Of a stretch of DNA of 64,000 nt, positions 13,683 to 23,119 are shown one piece after another (position 1 is the first letter of the stretch; each line of letters begins with the position of its first letter). The notes under the pieces are model-generated. The model did not search any database. It was given only the letters and a program-made list of their open reading frames with translations, and was not told the origin of the DNA. The position numbers and the translations under genes were made by a program. Source of the DNA: an uncultured Bacteroidales bacterium (GTDB taxonomy: Bacteria > Bacteroidota > Bacteroidia > Bacteroidales > Paludibacteraceae); contig CACZFM010000003.1 in NCBI GenBank assembly GCA_902780495.1, positions 37,179-101,178 of the forward strand, given 5' to 3'.

Positions 13683-16600
13683 TTATGCTTTAGTTATTCG
13701 GAGTTGAACATTCATATCTTCGATGGTGACAGGTTCCTCCACCGCATCCACCATGCGGATATCGGTAGCAAGCACCTGGTTGGCGATATACTCTCCATAG
13801 TGCTCCACGGCCGCAGCAATCGCGTCGTTGCGCACAAACTCAATGCGGATACGGTCGGTTATCTCCAGGCCCGAAGACTTACGGAGATTCTGAATACGGT
13901 TAATCAGTTCGCGTGCTATTCCCTCTTCGCGCAACGCATCCGTGAGTTCGATATCAAGCGCAATAGTCAAGTCGCCGTTGGTCTGTACGAGCCAGCCCGG
14001 CATATCTTCGGTAAGGATTTCCACATCCTCTGCCACCAGTTCGTAGCCATTGAGGGTGAACGTCCCCTGTTGCTCGAAAGCGGATATATCGTCCTGCGAC
14101 ATGGCAGCGATAGCGGCCGCCAGTTCTTTCATCCGTCCGCCCACTTTCTTACCCAACACTTTGAAGGCAGGTTTGATTTTCTTGACGAGACGAATCTCCG
14201 ATTGGTCAGCCATCGTGACTACCAATTCCTTGATATTCACCTCTGACTTGATGAGATTCTCTGCTCTTTGGAGGGCTTCCAACGACTGGCGGTCATGCAC
14301 AGGCACCAGTGCTTTCTGCAGAGGCTGACGGACGTTCTTTTCTGCCTTCTTACGCAAGGCAAGAATAGTGGAGGTGGTCTGTTGTGCCAATGCCATAGAG
14401 CGTTCCAAATCAAGGTCTATACAACTTTCGTCCACTTCCGGCCAAGTGCTCAAATGCACGGTTTCACCGACTAAATCACGATAGAGACGGTCAGCATAGA
14501 ACGGAGCATTGGGCGCCATTAGTTGTGCTACGACGCAAAGACAGGTATAAAGCGTGTCATACGCTGCCTGCTTGTCCTCATCCATCTTGCCACCCCAGAA
14601 ACGTTTACGGTTGAGACGGACATACCAGTTACTGAGGTCGTCCTGTACAAAATCGGATATAGCGCGTCCGGCTTTGGTAGGCTCATACGCCTCGTATGCT
14701 GCGGTGACCTCCTTGATAAGTGAATTGAGTTTCGAAAGTATCCACCTGTCTATCTCCGAGTAGGCAGAGATAGGCTTTGCCTGTCGGTCGGCCTGGTATT
14801 GCCAGCCATCCACATTGGCATACAAAGCGAAGAAACTATAGGTGTTATAGAGCGTTCCGAAGAACTTGCGCCGAACTTCGTCCACACCTTCAGGGTCGAA
14901 CTTAAGATTTTCCCAAGGTGATGAGTTGGTAAGCATATACCAACGTACGGCATCCGCACCATAGGTAGCCAGCGCGCCAAAGGGATCTACGGCATTGCCC
15001 AAGCGTTTGGACATCTTGTTGCCTTTCTTATCCAAGACAAGGCCGTTGGATATGACATTCTTATACGCCACACTTCCCTCAATCATGGTATGAATGGCAT
15101 GTAAGGTAAAGAACCAACCACGCGTCTGATCCACTCCTTCGGAGATGAAGTCGGCAGTACGTGGCAAGTCTTGGTTCTCAAAAGGATAGTGATTCTGGGC
15201 ATAAGGCATAGCACCCGAATCGAACCATACGTCAATCAGGTCCAGTTCCCGCTTCATCGGTTTGCCGGATGGCGAAACAAGGATGATGCTATCCACATAA
15301 GGCCGATGCAAGTCAATGACAGACGGGTCGTAGTTGGCGGCTGAATAATCGCCCACCTTGAACTTGGGCCAAGGATTGGCTTTCATAAAGCCCGCCTTGA
15401 CGGATTTGTCGATTTCCGCAAACAATTCTGCAACAGAACCTATGCAAATCTCTTCTTTTCCGTCCTCTGTGCGCCAAATAGGTAATGGTGTCCCCCAATA
15501 ACGCGAACGGCTAAGATTCCAATCGTTAAGGTTCTCTAACCATTTACCAAACCGTCCTGTTCCCGTAGATTCGGGTTGCCAGTTGATGGTATTGTTGAGG
15601 CGAATCATCTCCTCACGCGCTTTGGTGGAACGGATAAACCAAGAGTCTAAGGGATAATAAAGAACCGGTTTGTCAGTACGCCAACAATGCGGATAGGTGT
15701 GCACGTGCTTTTCTGTGCGGAACATGCGGCCATCCTGCTTCATTTCCAAGCAGAGATGAAGGTCCAATGTCTCCGCCTTGGCAGCGGCATCTTCATCGTA
15801 CTTGCCATCCACAGTGAACTGCGGGTCATAGGCATTCTTCACCCAACGGCCTGCATAACGCTCGTAGAGCGAGGCATTGACATTCTGTTTGTACCAAGTC
15901 TCATCCAGTTCTTCGGGCAGCCAGTATTTGCCTGTGAAGTCCACCATCGGACGCGGTCCTTGTTCTTTGGTCTGCATATACAATCCGGGTACACCGGCAG
16001 CATCCGCCACTTTCTTGTCGTCCGCACCAAAGGTGGGAGCGATATGGACGATACCTGTACCGTCTTCGGTGGTGACGTAGTCACCGGGGATGATACGGAA
16101 GGCTCCTTCTCCAGGATTCACCCAAGGGAAGAGTTGGTCGTAATGCAACCCGACAAGTTCCTGTCCTTTGCCACGCCAGATGATAACCGGCTCAAGTTGG
16201 TTGCCATCGGCATCCGTGGCACAGAGTTCTTTCTTATAAGCATCCAAACGTGCCTCGGCAAGAATGATGCTATATCCGTCTTGTTGCACTTCCACATAAT
16301 CAATCTTCGGTCCCACACAAAGGGCGGTATTAGAAGGGAGTGTCCAAGGTGTGGTGGTCCAAGCTATGACATAGCGATCGGTGCCGGTGATACGGAAACG
16401 GACCGTGCAAGTGAGGTCTTTCACGTCACGATAACAACCGGGTTGGTTGAGTTCGTGACTGCTCAGTCCCGTTCCTGCAGCAGGTGAATAAGGCTGAATG
16501 GTATAACCTTTATACAAATAGCCTTTCTTGTACAATTCACTCAGTAGATACCAGAGACTTTCGATATACTTGTTGTCGTAGGTGATATATGGATTGTCCA

Positions 16601-17033
16601 AATCGACCCAATAGCCCATTTTCTTGGTGAGGTCGGTCCATTCCGCCGTATATTTCATCACTTCCTTTCGGCAAGCGGCATTGTATTCGTCCACCGATAT
16701 TTTTTTACCGATATCCTCTTTGGTGATACCGAGCATTTTCTCCACGCCCAGTTCCACGGGCAATCCGTGCGTATCCCATCCGGCTTTGCGGCGCACCTCA
16801 AAGCCACGCATGGTCTTGTAACGGCAGAACGTATCCTTGATGGTACGGGCCAAGACGTGGTGGATACCGGGTTTCCCGTTAGCGGAAGGAGGTCCCTCGA
16901 AGAAAAGGAATGGTGTATGCCCCTCACGGGTCTTAACCGATTGTGTGAACAAGTCTTCTGATTCCCATTGTGCGAGAATCCCGTCAGCAACCTGACTAAG
17001 GTTGAGTTGTTTATACTCTTTGAACTTTTTCAT
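13683..17033 (-). CDS. ileS: Isoleucyl-tRNA synthetase, 1116 aa
   Basis: This class I synthetase charges tRNA-Ile. The HIGH motif appears as GIHH (residues 56-59, in PPSANGKPGIHH) and KMSKR lies near residue 670. The editing domain sits between them (TTTPWTLPSNTALCVG, about 227-242), and a long C-terminal anticodon-binding region follows. The length and motif style are those of the longer, eukaryote-like form common in Bacteroidetes; this form is often mupirocin-tolerant, which is family knowledge and not shown here. Start and stop of ileS and malQ overlap by one base (TAATG). Confidence 0.97.
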   Translation of the reverse strand: MKKFKEYKQLNLSQVADGILAQWESEDLFTQSVKTREGHTPFLFFEGPPSANGKPGIHHVLARTIKDTFCRYKTMRGFEVRRKAGWDTHGLPVELGVEKMLGITKEDIGKKISVDEYNAACRKEVMKYTAEWTDLTKKMGYWVDLDNPYITYDNKYIESLWYLLSELYKKGYLYKGYTIQPYSPAAGTGLSSHELNQPGCYRDVKDLTCTVRFRITGTDRYVIAWTTTPWTLPSNTALCVGPKIDYVEVQQDGYSIILAEARLDAYKKELCATDADGNQLEPVIIWRGKGQELVGLHYDQLFPWVNPGEGAFRIIPGDYVTTEDGTGIVHIAPTFGADDKKVADAAGVPGLYMQTKEQGPRPMVDFTGKYWLPEELDETWYKQNVNASLYERYAGRWVKNAYDPQFTVDGKYDEDAAAKAETLDLHLCLEMKQDGRMFRTEKHVHTYPHCWRTDKPVLYYPLDSWFIRSTKAREEMIRLNNTINWQPESTGTGRFGKWLENLNDWNLSRSRYWGTPLPIWRTEDGKEEICIGSVAELFAEIDKSVKAGFMKANPWPKFKVGDYSAANYDPSVIDLHRPYVDSIILVSPSGKPMKRELDLIDVWFDSGAMPYAQNHYPFENQDLPRTADFISEGVDQTRGWFFTLHAIHTMIEGSVAYKNVISNGLVLDKKGNKMSKRLGNAVDPFGALATYGADAVRWYMLTNSSPWENLKFDPEGVDEVRRKFFGTLYNTYSFFALYANVDGWQYQADRQAKPISAYSEIDRWILSKLNSLIKEVTAAYEAYEPTKAGRAISDFVQDDLSNWYVRLNRKRFWGGKMDEDKQAAYDTLYTCLCVVAQLMAPNAPFYADRLYRDLVGETVHLSTWPEVDESCIDLDLERSMALAQQTTSTILALRKKAEKNVRQPLQKALVPVHDRQSLEALQRAENLIKSEVNIKELVVTMADQSEIRLVKKIKPAFKVLGKKVGGRMKELAAAIAAMSQDDISAFEQQGTFTLNGYELVAEDVEILTEDMPGWLVQTNGDLTIALDIELTDALREEGIARELINRIQNLRKSSGLEITDRIRIEFVRNDAIAAAVEHYGEYIANQVLATDIRMVDAVEEPVTIEDMNVQLRITKA

Positions 17034-19624
17034 TATCTGATTCGGGTCAAATTTCTCATTTCTTCATTAAATCCATCCTCTTTGAGCAATTTCTCCAGCG
17101 TGAGGTGCATCCGATAGTTCCAGAAGTGTTTGGGATTACTGGGCACATTGATACGGTCAGCATGTGCATCGGGCAAGCGGAGTTGGCCGTCCATCGCGAA
17201 CCAGTCCTGCAAGGGCAGAATAACCCACATGGCAGGTGAATAGAGGTGCTGTACAAGGATGGAACGTGCCACATCGGGTGTCAATTCATAGGGTGCCTCA
17301 CCCCAATAGCCGAGTTGGTCGTTATAGAAACGCTGTGTCACATTGCGGTCTTCCTCCCACCACGCACGAAGCGGATTGGTGTCATGCGTACCTGTGGTGC
17401 AGACACTGAGATAGGGAGCATCGGCAGGGTGCGCGAACTGAATCTGCGGATTCTTCGGCATACGCTGAATTTCCAAGGAGAGAATGCGCAGGCGGTGCAT
17501 CACATCCGGCACACAAGCAGGCACCATGCCAAGGTCTTCGCCGCAGCAGAGCATTCCTGTAGAATGGATGAGTGTCGGCAGTTTCTTCATTGCAGACTGC
17601 CACCAGAAATCGTTGTGGCGGCGGTAGAAATAGTCATTGTATATATCTGCCAGCACACGGCGTTGGTCGTCATAGAGTTCGCGATAACTGAAACTCTGGA
17701 ACATGGACACACGGGGATGGAGCATTTCCGGACGAGTCTGGTCGCGCACAAAGAGCACTTCCGCGTGCAACAGATACAATCCGTCGCGCAATGCATTCCG
17801 GCGGTTCTCGTCAATGCCGAGTTGTTCACCTTGATTGTCAAAATAGGCTTCAATCTTGCGCTGTGTGTCAAATTCAGGACGGAAGAAATAGACATATCCG
17901 TCATTGGTCTGGAGGAAGACATTCTTGGCAATATCTATATTCTCGCCAAACACATCCCACAGGAAATTGGAGCGGATGTAAGGTTTGGTCATGCGGTCTT
18001 CGTCCAATTTGACACCCATGTTCCAGAGGTCTTGCAACGAATAGGGCAAGGCAGGCTGGAAGTGTCCGCACAGCCCCCATACATCGGTCTTGCGCATCTG
18101 CCAGATACGGAAGAAGCCAAGGATATGGTCAATACGGTATGCATCAAAATAGTCCTGCATCTTCTGGAAGCGGCGGCGCCACCACGCGTAGTTATCTTCC
18201 GCCATCTTGTCCCAGTTATAGGTAGGGAAGCCCCAGTTCTGACCGGAGATGGAGAAATCGTCAGGCGGCGCACCGGCAGAGGCATTCAGATTGAAGAGTT
18301 CGGGCTGCTCGTGCGCATCCACCGAAAGCGGAGAGATGCCAATAGGTATATCGCCTTTCAGTGCCACGCCAAGGCTGTGCACGTATGCAACGGCTTCGCG
18401 CAACTGCTTGTCGGCATGGTATTGCAAGAAGCAGTAGAAAGCCTCCGGATGTTTGTCGCGCTTGGAGAGAAACTTGGCATACGGCATAAGCCAATCGCTG
18501 TTCTTGTTCACGAAAGCTCGGTAACTTTCCGTCTCTTGCAATGCTTTTGCCTCGCGTTTATAGAGCGAGAGGAAGAACTTCATCTTGAGGTCATAGACAT
18601 GCTGATAATCGGCAATCGTTCCGGCGTTGAGTTCCTGTTGCTCCGCTTCATAGCGTTTCTTTTCAGGAGCCGTCAGTTTGCCCATGGCAGGGATATTCAG
18701 ATAAACGGGATGCAACGCAAAGACACTGACTGCATTGTAAGGATAGGAATCCAGATTGGTATGCGTCAGGGTGGTGTCGTTAATCGGCAGCATCTGAATC
18801 ATCTTCAGTCCGGTAAGTTGTGCCCATTCACCAAGCGTTTTAAGGTCACTGTATTCACCGATACCGAAGTCTTTCTCCGTGCGCAGCGAGAAGAGAGGTA
18901 CAGCCACACCGGCTCCGCGAAAATGCGGCTGCGTACGGCGGAAAGCACGGTCGTTCTGCATGATACTCATATTTTTCTGCATCCCCCATATCTGGCGGTT
19001 TTCACCCCACTCCAGGTCTTGCACGGCACCTGTCTGCAGGTCGTAGATGCAGTATTTGTACTCGATGACGCCTGTTTCTTTCACCAGCACACTGTTTTCG
19101 AATTTCGGGAACGCGCTGTCTTTCAGGCGCAACATGCGTTCGGGGTTCCAGTCTCCCAGTTCGGGCACATTACCCATTACGCCAACGCCCTGCGAGGGCA
19201 GTATCTGCGGCAGGTCGATGGAGAAAAGGATATTGCGTTTGGCGGCACGCCCTTTCGGTGCGTTCTCCGGACGGCGCAAGAAGAGTGCTTTTTGAAAGGC
19301 CGTTGTGCGGAACGGCTGGTCTCCATCTTCATGCTGCCAGAAATCGCGGACGGTGATATTGTTTCCAAGTCCTTTCAGGCTGATGCGGCGTGGTTCACCG
19401 GCTTCGTAGATATACGCTCCGTCACCGATGCGGATGGCGTATTTGTATTCCAGCTCTTGAACAAAATCGCCAACCTCTTCCTTGCGTGTCCAGAAGTCGG
19501 GTCCCTGACAATTGAGCAGCAAGGGTGTTTGTTCTGTCCAGCCGAGGATGGATTCTTTCGTCTCAATAATGCACAAACTTTGTCCGTATTCGCAACGGTA
19601 GTTGATTTGGAAAGTCAAATTCAT
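17033..19624 (-). CDS. malQ: 4-alpha-glucanotransferase with two starch-binding modules, 863 aa
   Basis: Two CBM20-like domains (about residues 1-110 and 125-230, the second with GNVPELGDWNPERML) precede a GH77 amylomaltase domain. The catalytic residues are visible in YRIDHILGFFR (nucleophile Asp), CCGEDLG (acid/base Glu) and GTHDTNPLRAW (third Asp). The enzyme moves alpha-1,4-glucan segments between chains during glycogen or maltodextrin use. The architecture equals that of plant DPE2 and Bacteroidetes MalQ. It is the first gene of the operon, with a clear promoter at 19701-19731. A glycogen synthase and two phosphorylase-linked genes occur elsewhere in the window. Confidence 0.95.
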   Translation of the reverse strand: MNLTFQINYRCEYGQSLCIIETKESILGWTEQTPLLLNCQGPDFWTRKEEVGDFVQELEYKYAIRIGDGAYIYEAGEPRRISLKGLGNNITVRDFWQHEDGDQPFRTTAFQKALFLRRPENAPKGRAAKRNILFSIDLPQILPSQGVGVMGNVPELGDWNPERMLRLKDSAFPKFENSVLVKETGVIEYKYCIYDLQTGAVQDLEWGENRQIWGMQKNMSIMQNDRAFRRTQPHFRGAGVAVPLFSLRTEKDFGIGEYSDLKTLGEWAQLTGLKMIQMLPINDTTLTHTNLDSYPYNAVSVFALHPVYLNIPAMGKLTAPEKKRYEAEQQELNAGTIADYQHVYDLKMKFFLSLYKREAKALQETESYRAFVNKNSDWLMPYAKFLSKRDKHPEAFYCFLQYHADKQLREAVAYVHSLGVALKGDIPIGISPLSVDAHEQPELFNLNASAGAPPDDFSISGQNWGFPTYNWDKMAEDNYAWWRRRFQKMQDYFDAYRIDHILGFFRIWQMRKTDVWGLCGHFQPALPYSLQDLWNMGVKLDEDRMTKPYIRSNFLWDVFGENIDIAKNVFLQTNDGYVYFFRPEFDTQRKIEAYFDNQGEQLGIDENRRNALRDGLYLLHAEVLFVRDQTRPEMLHPRVSMFQSFSYRELYDDQRRVLADIYNDYFYRRHNDFWWQSAMKKLPTLIHSTGMLCCGEDLGMVPACVPDVMHRLRILSLEIQRMPKNPQIQFAHPADAPYLSVCTTGTHDTNPLRAWWEEDRNVTQRFYNDQLGYWGEAPYELTPDVARSILVQHLYSPAMWVILPLQDWFAMDGQLRLPDAHADRINVPSNPKHFWNYRMHLTLEKLLKEDGFNEEMRNLTRIR

Positions 19625-19700
19625 AGTAATATTGGGTTTTGTTAATATGCTATTTGTGGTTTTCGTTAATGTCTATTCTGGCAATGTATTAAATCGGCGG

Positions 19701-19731
19701 CAAAGATACTGCTTTTTTTTGATATATGCAA
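19701..19731 (-). promoter_or_regulatory. Promoter of the malQ-ileS operon
   Basis: TTGC (19731) with 19-20 bases to TATCTTTG (19708-19701) fits the Bacteroidetes consensus. The spacer contains the A8 run seen at several other promoters here (22748, 26745, 26940, 30571). Confidence 0.75.
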
Positions 19732-19774
19732 GAAAAATCAGAGATTTTTGGTTGAAAGTTTAAAGCCATATTCA

Positions 19775-19818
19775 TTCTCGGTCCGTTTTCGGTCCAATCT
19801 CGGTCCATTTTCGGTATC
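19775..19818 (-). repeat. Four 11-bp direct repeats upstream of the malQ promoter
   Basis: Units TTCTCGGTCCG, TTTTCGGTCCA, ATCTCGGTCCA and TTTTCGGTATC (plus strand) follow without gaps, about 45 bp upstream of the malQ -33 element. One unit per helical turn suits a row of protein-binding sites. Confidence 0.8.
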
Positions 19819-20060
19819 ATATTTTTTAATTGGTGTGTGTGTTTGACACATACCCCTCCATATATAAAGCAAAAAAAGGGGCAAATCTATCACCTGAAAT
19901 GCAACTTTTTTGCATTTTTGTTGCATTTTCTTTGCAACGCAATGATTGTCAGCAACAGAGAAGATTACTGCCACTCATGAACAGGACGGATCTTTATATC
20001 CCAACCCTCATAAGTGGTGTCTTCATTCGTGTGGTCAGTCAATTGGGATTTGAGCAAGCG
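19819..20060. other. Intergenic stretch between malQ control region and AAA ATPase 1
   Basis: No gene is supported; the small frames here lack start signals. It contains an AT-rich inverted repeat (AATGCAAC with GTTGCATT, about 19897-19926). At 20040-20060 it carries a stretch matching the 3' flanks of the second AAA ATPase gene (ATTGGGATTTGAGCAAG). Confidence 0.5.
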
Positions 20061-21257
20061 CTAATACAAGAAACCGAAGAGCCAGAGAGGAATTTTGTTG
20101 CCTAAAGCATATTCAATACCATCGGCTGCAATGAAAGCATTAGGAATATCTGCAATCTGTTTGCCGTCTTTCGATTGACCGCCTACTTCAATAGTATATG
20201 TCCGGTCAATCAGGAAATCCCCCTGTTTAGCATATTCGACCTGGTGATGATAAGCCAATTGGTTCACGAAGAATGTTTCCCTCTCTGTGCCGGTTTCCAC
20301 ATTTGTAAGCGATAAAGCATGCAATAGATTACAGTTCTCCATATAAATCTTATCCGGCTTCTGCATTCGTTTGAGATTTTGCGCATCGCTATATAATAAA
20401 TTTAGCAGTTTAGCTCTATTCAGATGTGCCAGATAAGTGACAATCGTATTCCTATTCAGTTCTGCCGTCTGCGCCATTTTGCTAATATCCACTGTAAACG
20501 GGACACCACTGCTGACAACAGATAACAAACTACGCAACTTGCGTACATTAGCAATATCAACATTACCCAACTGCGGCAACTCAATCTCCAGAATGAGACT
20601 AACAACCTTCTGTACTTGTGTCAGATAATCTATGTTTTTCTCCAGGAAGAACGGATAATAGCCCTCATGCAAATAACTGTCAAAATATTTCAAAGGTTTG
20701 CACACCTTAAGCACATTTTCAGAAACACTCAAAGGGTGTTGTAAAAGTTCTTCCAAAGAGAGAACAGGGAAAGAAATATCTTCCTTAAAAAGCAGGTATT
20801 CGCGGAAGGAAAGCCCCTGCATGTTATAACTCACACAGCGGCGCGACAGATCTGCTTCGGCATTGAGGATATTTAATAGCGAAGAGCCTGTAAAGATGAT
20901 TTGCAAATCAGGAAAACCGTCATAGATATTCTTAATTTCCCGACTCCATCCCTCGTATTTATGCACTTCATCAAAACACAAGCATTTACCACCTTTCTTA
21001 TGGAATTCTTCTGCTAAGTCAATCAAACTATGGCGCGAGAAATAGAGATGATCCAAACTGGCATACAAGGCAATCGTCGGATCTGTTCCGTATGTTTCCT
21101 TGATATGCTGTAGCAGCATGGTTGTTTTTCCGACACCACGTGCGCCCCGGATGGCAAGAAGCCTTGCCTCCCAATTAATTTCATCCATTAAACTGCGTTT
21201 GTACCGGGATTCAACATGTGATAACAAACGCAAATGTTGTGCCTGTAACTGTTCCAT
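20061..21257 (-). CDS. AAA ATPase with DUF4143 C-domain, paralog 1 (398 aa)
   Basis: Walker A is GARGVGKTTMLL (about residues 37-48) and the Walker B-type acidic strand is KCLCFDEVHKY (about 91-101), with a sensor segment IIFTGSSLL. The C-terminal half has a winged-helix part and the DUF4143 ending (TYTIEVGGQSKDGKQI...KIPLWLFGFLY). These soluble ATPases are very common in Bacteroidetes and usually have no known role. It is paralogous to 21515-22720. Its promoter is probably TAATTTTG at 21324-21317 with TTGC near 21347. Confidence 0.85.
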   Translation of the reverse strand: MEQLQAQHLRLLSHVESRYKRSLMDEINWEARLLAIRGARGVGKTTMLLQHIKETYGTDPTIALYASLDHLYFSRHSLIDLAEEFHKKGGKCLCFDEVHKYEGWSREIKNIYDGFPDLQIIFTGSSLLNILNAEADLSRRCVSYNMQGLSFREYLLFKEDISFPVLSLEELLQHPLSVSENVLKVCKPLKYFDSYLHEGYYPFFLEKNIDYLTQVQKVVSLILEIELPQLGNVDIANVRKLRSLLSVVSSGVPFTVDISKMAQTAELNRNTIVTYLAHLNRAKLLNLLYSDAQNLKRMQKPDKIYMENCNLLHALSLTNVETGTERETFFVNQLAYHHQVEYAKQGDFLIDRTYTIEVGGQSKDGKQIADIPNAFIAADGIEYALGNKIPLWLFGFLY

Positions 21258-21316
21258 AATGAGTTAGTTTTTCATTTCTTAACCATAAGGATACGATTAA
21301 TTTCATTTTTCGGCTG

Positions 21317-21347
21317 CAAAATTACATAAAAATGCTGAATTGTGCAA
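21317..21347 (-). promoter_or_regulatory. Promoter of AAA ATPase 1
   Basis: TTGC (21347-21344), a 19-base spacer and TAATTTTG (21324-21317) lie about 60 bases before ATG 21257. Confidence 0.55.
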
Positions 21348-21433
21348 GCATTTTTATAAAAAAATTGCTTATTCCATTAAGCAAGTGGCATTTTGTAGTA
21401 TCTTACGGCAAAAATAAACGAAAAACAACAAAA

Positions 21434-21459
21434 TCCGCTTGCGATGGTGAGCAAGCGGA
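21434..21459 (-). terminator. Terminator after AAA ATPase 2
   Basis: TCCGCTTGC and GCAAGCGGA form a 9-bp stem with an 8-base loop, followed on the minus strand by a T-rich run. The same stem recurs at 22902-22922 and 23067-23094. Confidence 0.75.
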
Positions 21460-21514
21460 ATAATAGGAAGAAGATCGTTTTATTGGTCTTTCCTTATTGG
21501 GATTTGGGCAAGTG

Positions 21515-22720
21515 CTAATATAGAAATCCGAAGAGCCAGAGAGGAATCTTATTGACATCTCCAATTAAGGTATTGTCCACAGCCAAAAAACTATTCTGGA
21601 TGTTTCGTATTTGCTTAAAAGTCTTTGAGGGACCACCTACTTCTATCGTATATTGTCTATCTATGAGGAAATCGCCGCTCGGAACCAACAGCACATCGAT
21701 TCCGGAAGCATGAATTTGGTTATAAAAGAAAGTTTCACGAATTGTTCCGATATTTGGCGAGGACGCTAAGGAATACATCAAATTAGAATTACCAAGATAG
21801 ATCTTGTCCGGTTTACGAAGTGCGCCGATAGAGCGTGGTTGGCGGGAGAGTAACGCCAACAAGCCTGCTTTCTCGAGTGTATAAAGCATGCGTAGCCCTC
21901 CCTCACGATTGGTTTCTACCGCAGCGAATAATTCGGTCATATTGGGCGTCAAAGGCACTGCCTCAGCAAGAACCATGAGTAGCCGCTTCGTCTTCTGGAT
22001 AGTTGCATAATTGACTTCCTCTATAGCAGGCCAGTCACGCTCAAGAACAGTCCATATTGTCTCTTGCAGGCGCTGTTCAAAGCCATCACCTTCTTCTTTG
22101 TAGAACGGATAGCAACCACGATTGAGGTAACTTTCAAAAAGCGGCTGGATGGTCAATTGTTCCGATATGTCAGAAGCAATATTGATAGAATTGGAGAGTA
22201 CCTGCTCTAAAGTATAGGTAGGTAGAACAAGTCCATTCTCAATAGCGATGTACTCACGCAAGGACATGACTTGGAGGGTGTACAAGCGCACGCGGCGGGA
22301 GAGGTCAGCGGCTTTCGCGTTGATTTGTAACATGCTACTGCCAGTAAAAACGATATGCATTTGTGGGAAATCATCATAGATGTTTTTTATCTCAGTCTGC
22401 CAATTTAGATAATGATGTATCTCGTCTAAAAACAAATGTGTACCACCATGCTGTTGATGATATTCTGCCAAATCATATAGAGAATGTGTTTGAAACCAAC
22501 CATGGTCGGCACTGGCATACAAGACCGTTTGTCGATTCGGGAAATGCTCTTTGATATGCTGTAAGACCAAAGTGGTCTTGCCGACTCCTCGGTACCCCCG
22601 AATGCCAATAAGACGATTATCCCAATTTATTTGACCATACAAATACCGATGAAAGATAGTTGTGGTCATTAGCAAACGACTTGCCATTGCTTGCCGCAAA
22701 ACAGAAATGTCTTCTACCAT
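21515..22720 (-). CDS. AAA ATPase with DUF4143 C-domain, paralog 2 (401 aa)
   Basis: It has the same layout as the neighbour at 20061-21257: Walker A GYRGVGKTTLVL (about residues 41-52), Walker B-type THLFLDEIHHY, IVFTGSSML, and the terminal KIPLWLFGFLY. The protein identity is partial, but the last 11 residues are identical, and DNA similarity continues past the stop codon into the 3' flank. This points to tandem duplication of a whole gene unit including its terminator. The promoter is at 22748-22778. Function is unknown; it is a soluble P-loop NTPase. Confidence 0.85.
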   Translation of the reverse strand: MVEDISVLRQAMASRLLMTTTIFHRYLYGQINWDNRLIGIRGYRGVGKTTLVLQHIKEHFPNRQTVLYASADHGWFQTHSLYDLAEYHQQHGGTHLFLDEIHHYLNWQTEIKNIYDDFPQMHIVFTGSSMLQINAKAADLSRRVRLYTLQVMSLREYIAIENGLVLPTYTLEQVLSNSINIASDISEQLTIQPLFESYLNRGCYPFYKEEGDGFEQRLQETIWTVLERDWPAIEEVNYATIQKTKRLLMVLAEAVPLTPNMTELFAAVETNREGGLRMLYTLEKAGLLALLSRQPRSIGALRKPDKIYLGNSNLMYSLASSPNIGTIRETFFYNQIHASGIDVLLVPSGDFLIDRQYTIEVGGPSKTFKQIRNIQNSFLAVDNTLIGDVNKIPLWLFGFLY

Positions 22721-22747
22721 GTTTTCCTAAATTATTAAAAATCGCTG

Positions 22748-22778
22748 CAAAGATACTGCTTTTTTTTGATATATGCAA
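22748..22778 (-). promoter_or_regulatory. Promoter of AAA ATPase 2
   Basis: TTGC (22778-22775), a 19-base spacer with an A8 run, and TATCTTTG (22755-22748). The 30-base element is nearly identical to the malQ promoter. Confidence 0.7.
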
Positions 22779-22795
22779 GTGTTTCATGCAAAAAT

Positions 22796-22817
22796 CGCCG
22801 CTCCAACGGCGTTTTTT
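22796..22817 (+). terminator. Possible plus-strand terminator
   Basis: CGCCG and CGGCG form a 5-bp stem followed by TTTTTT. No plus-strand gene ends here, so it may be a leftover or may block transcription entering the promoter region from the left. Confidence 0.35.
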
Positions 22818-22897
22818 ATTTATTTTTTCGCCTCTACAGCGTCTATTCTTATTCTTGGGGGTTCTATTTCAATCCGTTTTTCGGCAAAGACAATAAA

Positions 22898-22980
22898 AAA
22901 ATCCGCCTGCGGGGCAAGCGGAAGAATAGGAAGAAGATCGTTTTATTGGTCTTTCCTTATTGGGATTTGAGCAAGCGGAA
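22898..22980 (-). repeat. Relic of the AAA ATPase 3' flank (third copy)
   Basis: The stretch from the hairpin through AATAGGAAGAAGATCG, TTTTATTGGTCTTTCC and TTATTGGGATTTGAGC matches 21425-21510, the flank of AAA ATPase 2, with few differences. No coding part of the ATPase remains beside it. It holds nothing else I can recognise. Confidence 0.75.
22902..22922 (-). terminator. Terminator in the AAA relic
   Basis: TCCGCTTGC with GCAGGCGGA (one G-U pair) around a 3-base loop, followed on the minus strand by a T6 run. Confidence 0.65.
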
Positions 22981-23066
22981 AATTCTGTCATCACTCATCA
23001 TTCCGCCACATTGCATGGGCTCTTAAGTCTGCAAATTTGAGCGAAGAGATCTGTTGGGCAAAAAAA

Positions 23067-23094
23067 ATCCGCTTGCCGTGATAAGCAAGCGGAT
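23067..23094 (-). terminator. Terminator of the caspase operon
   Basis: ATCCGCTTGC and GCAAGCGGAT form a perfect 10-bp stem followed on the minus strand by T8. It lies 25 bases after the last gene of the operon. Confidence 0.8.
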
Positions 23095-23119
23095 AGAAAG
23101 AAAAAATTGTCTGTTTCAA

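Noticed and set aside
17246..19645. Plus-strand open frame of 799 codons opposite malQ
   Set aside because: It is the antisense shadow of malQ, whose catalytic motifs are all present; the shadow has no recognisable domain, promoter or start signal.
19738..19974. 78-codon minus frame between malQ and AAA ATPase 1
   Set aside because: It spans the 11-bp array and the region upstream of the malQ promoter, with no start signal or coding pattern.
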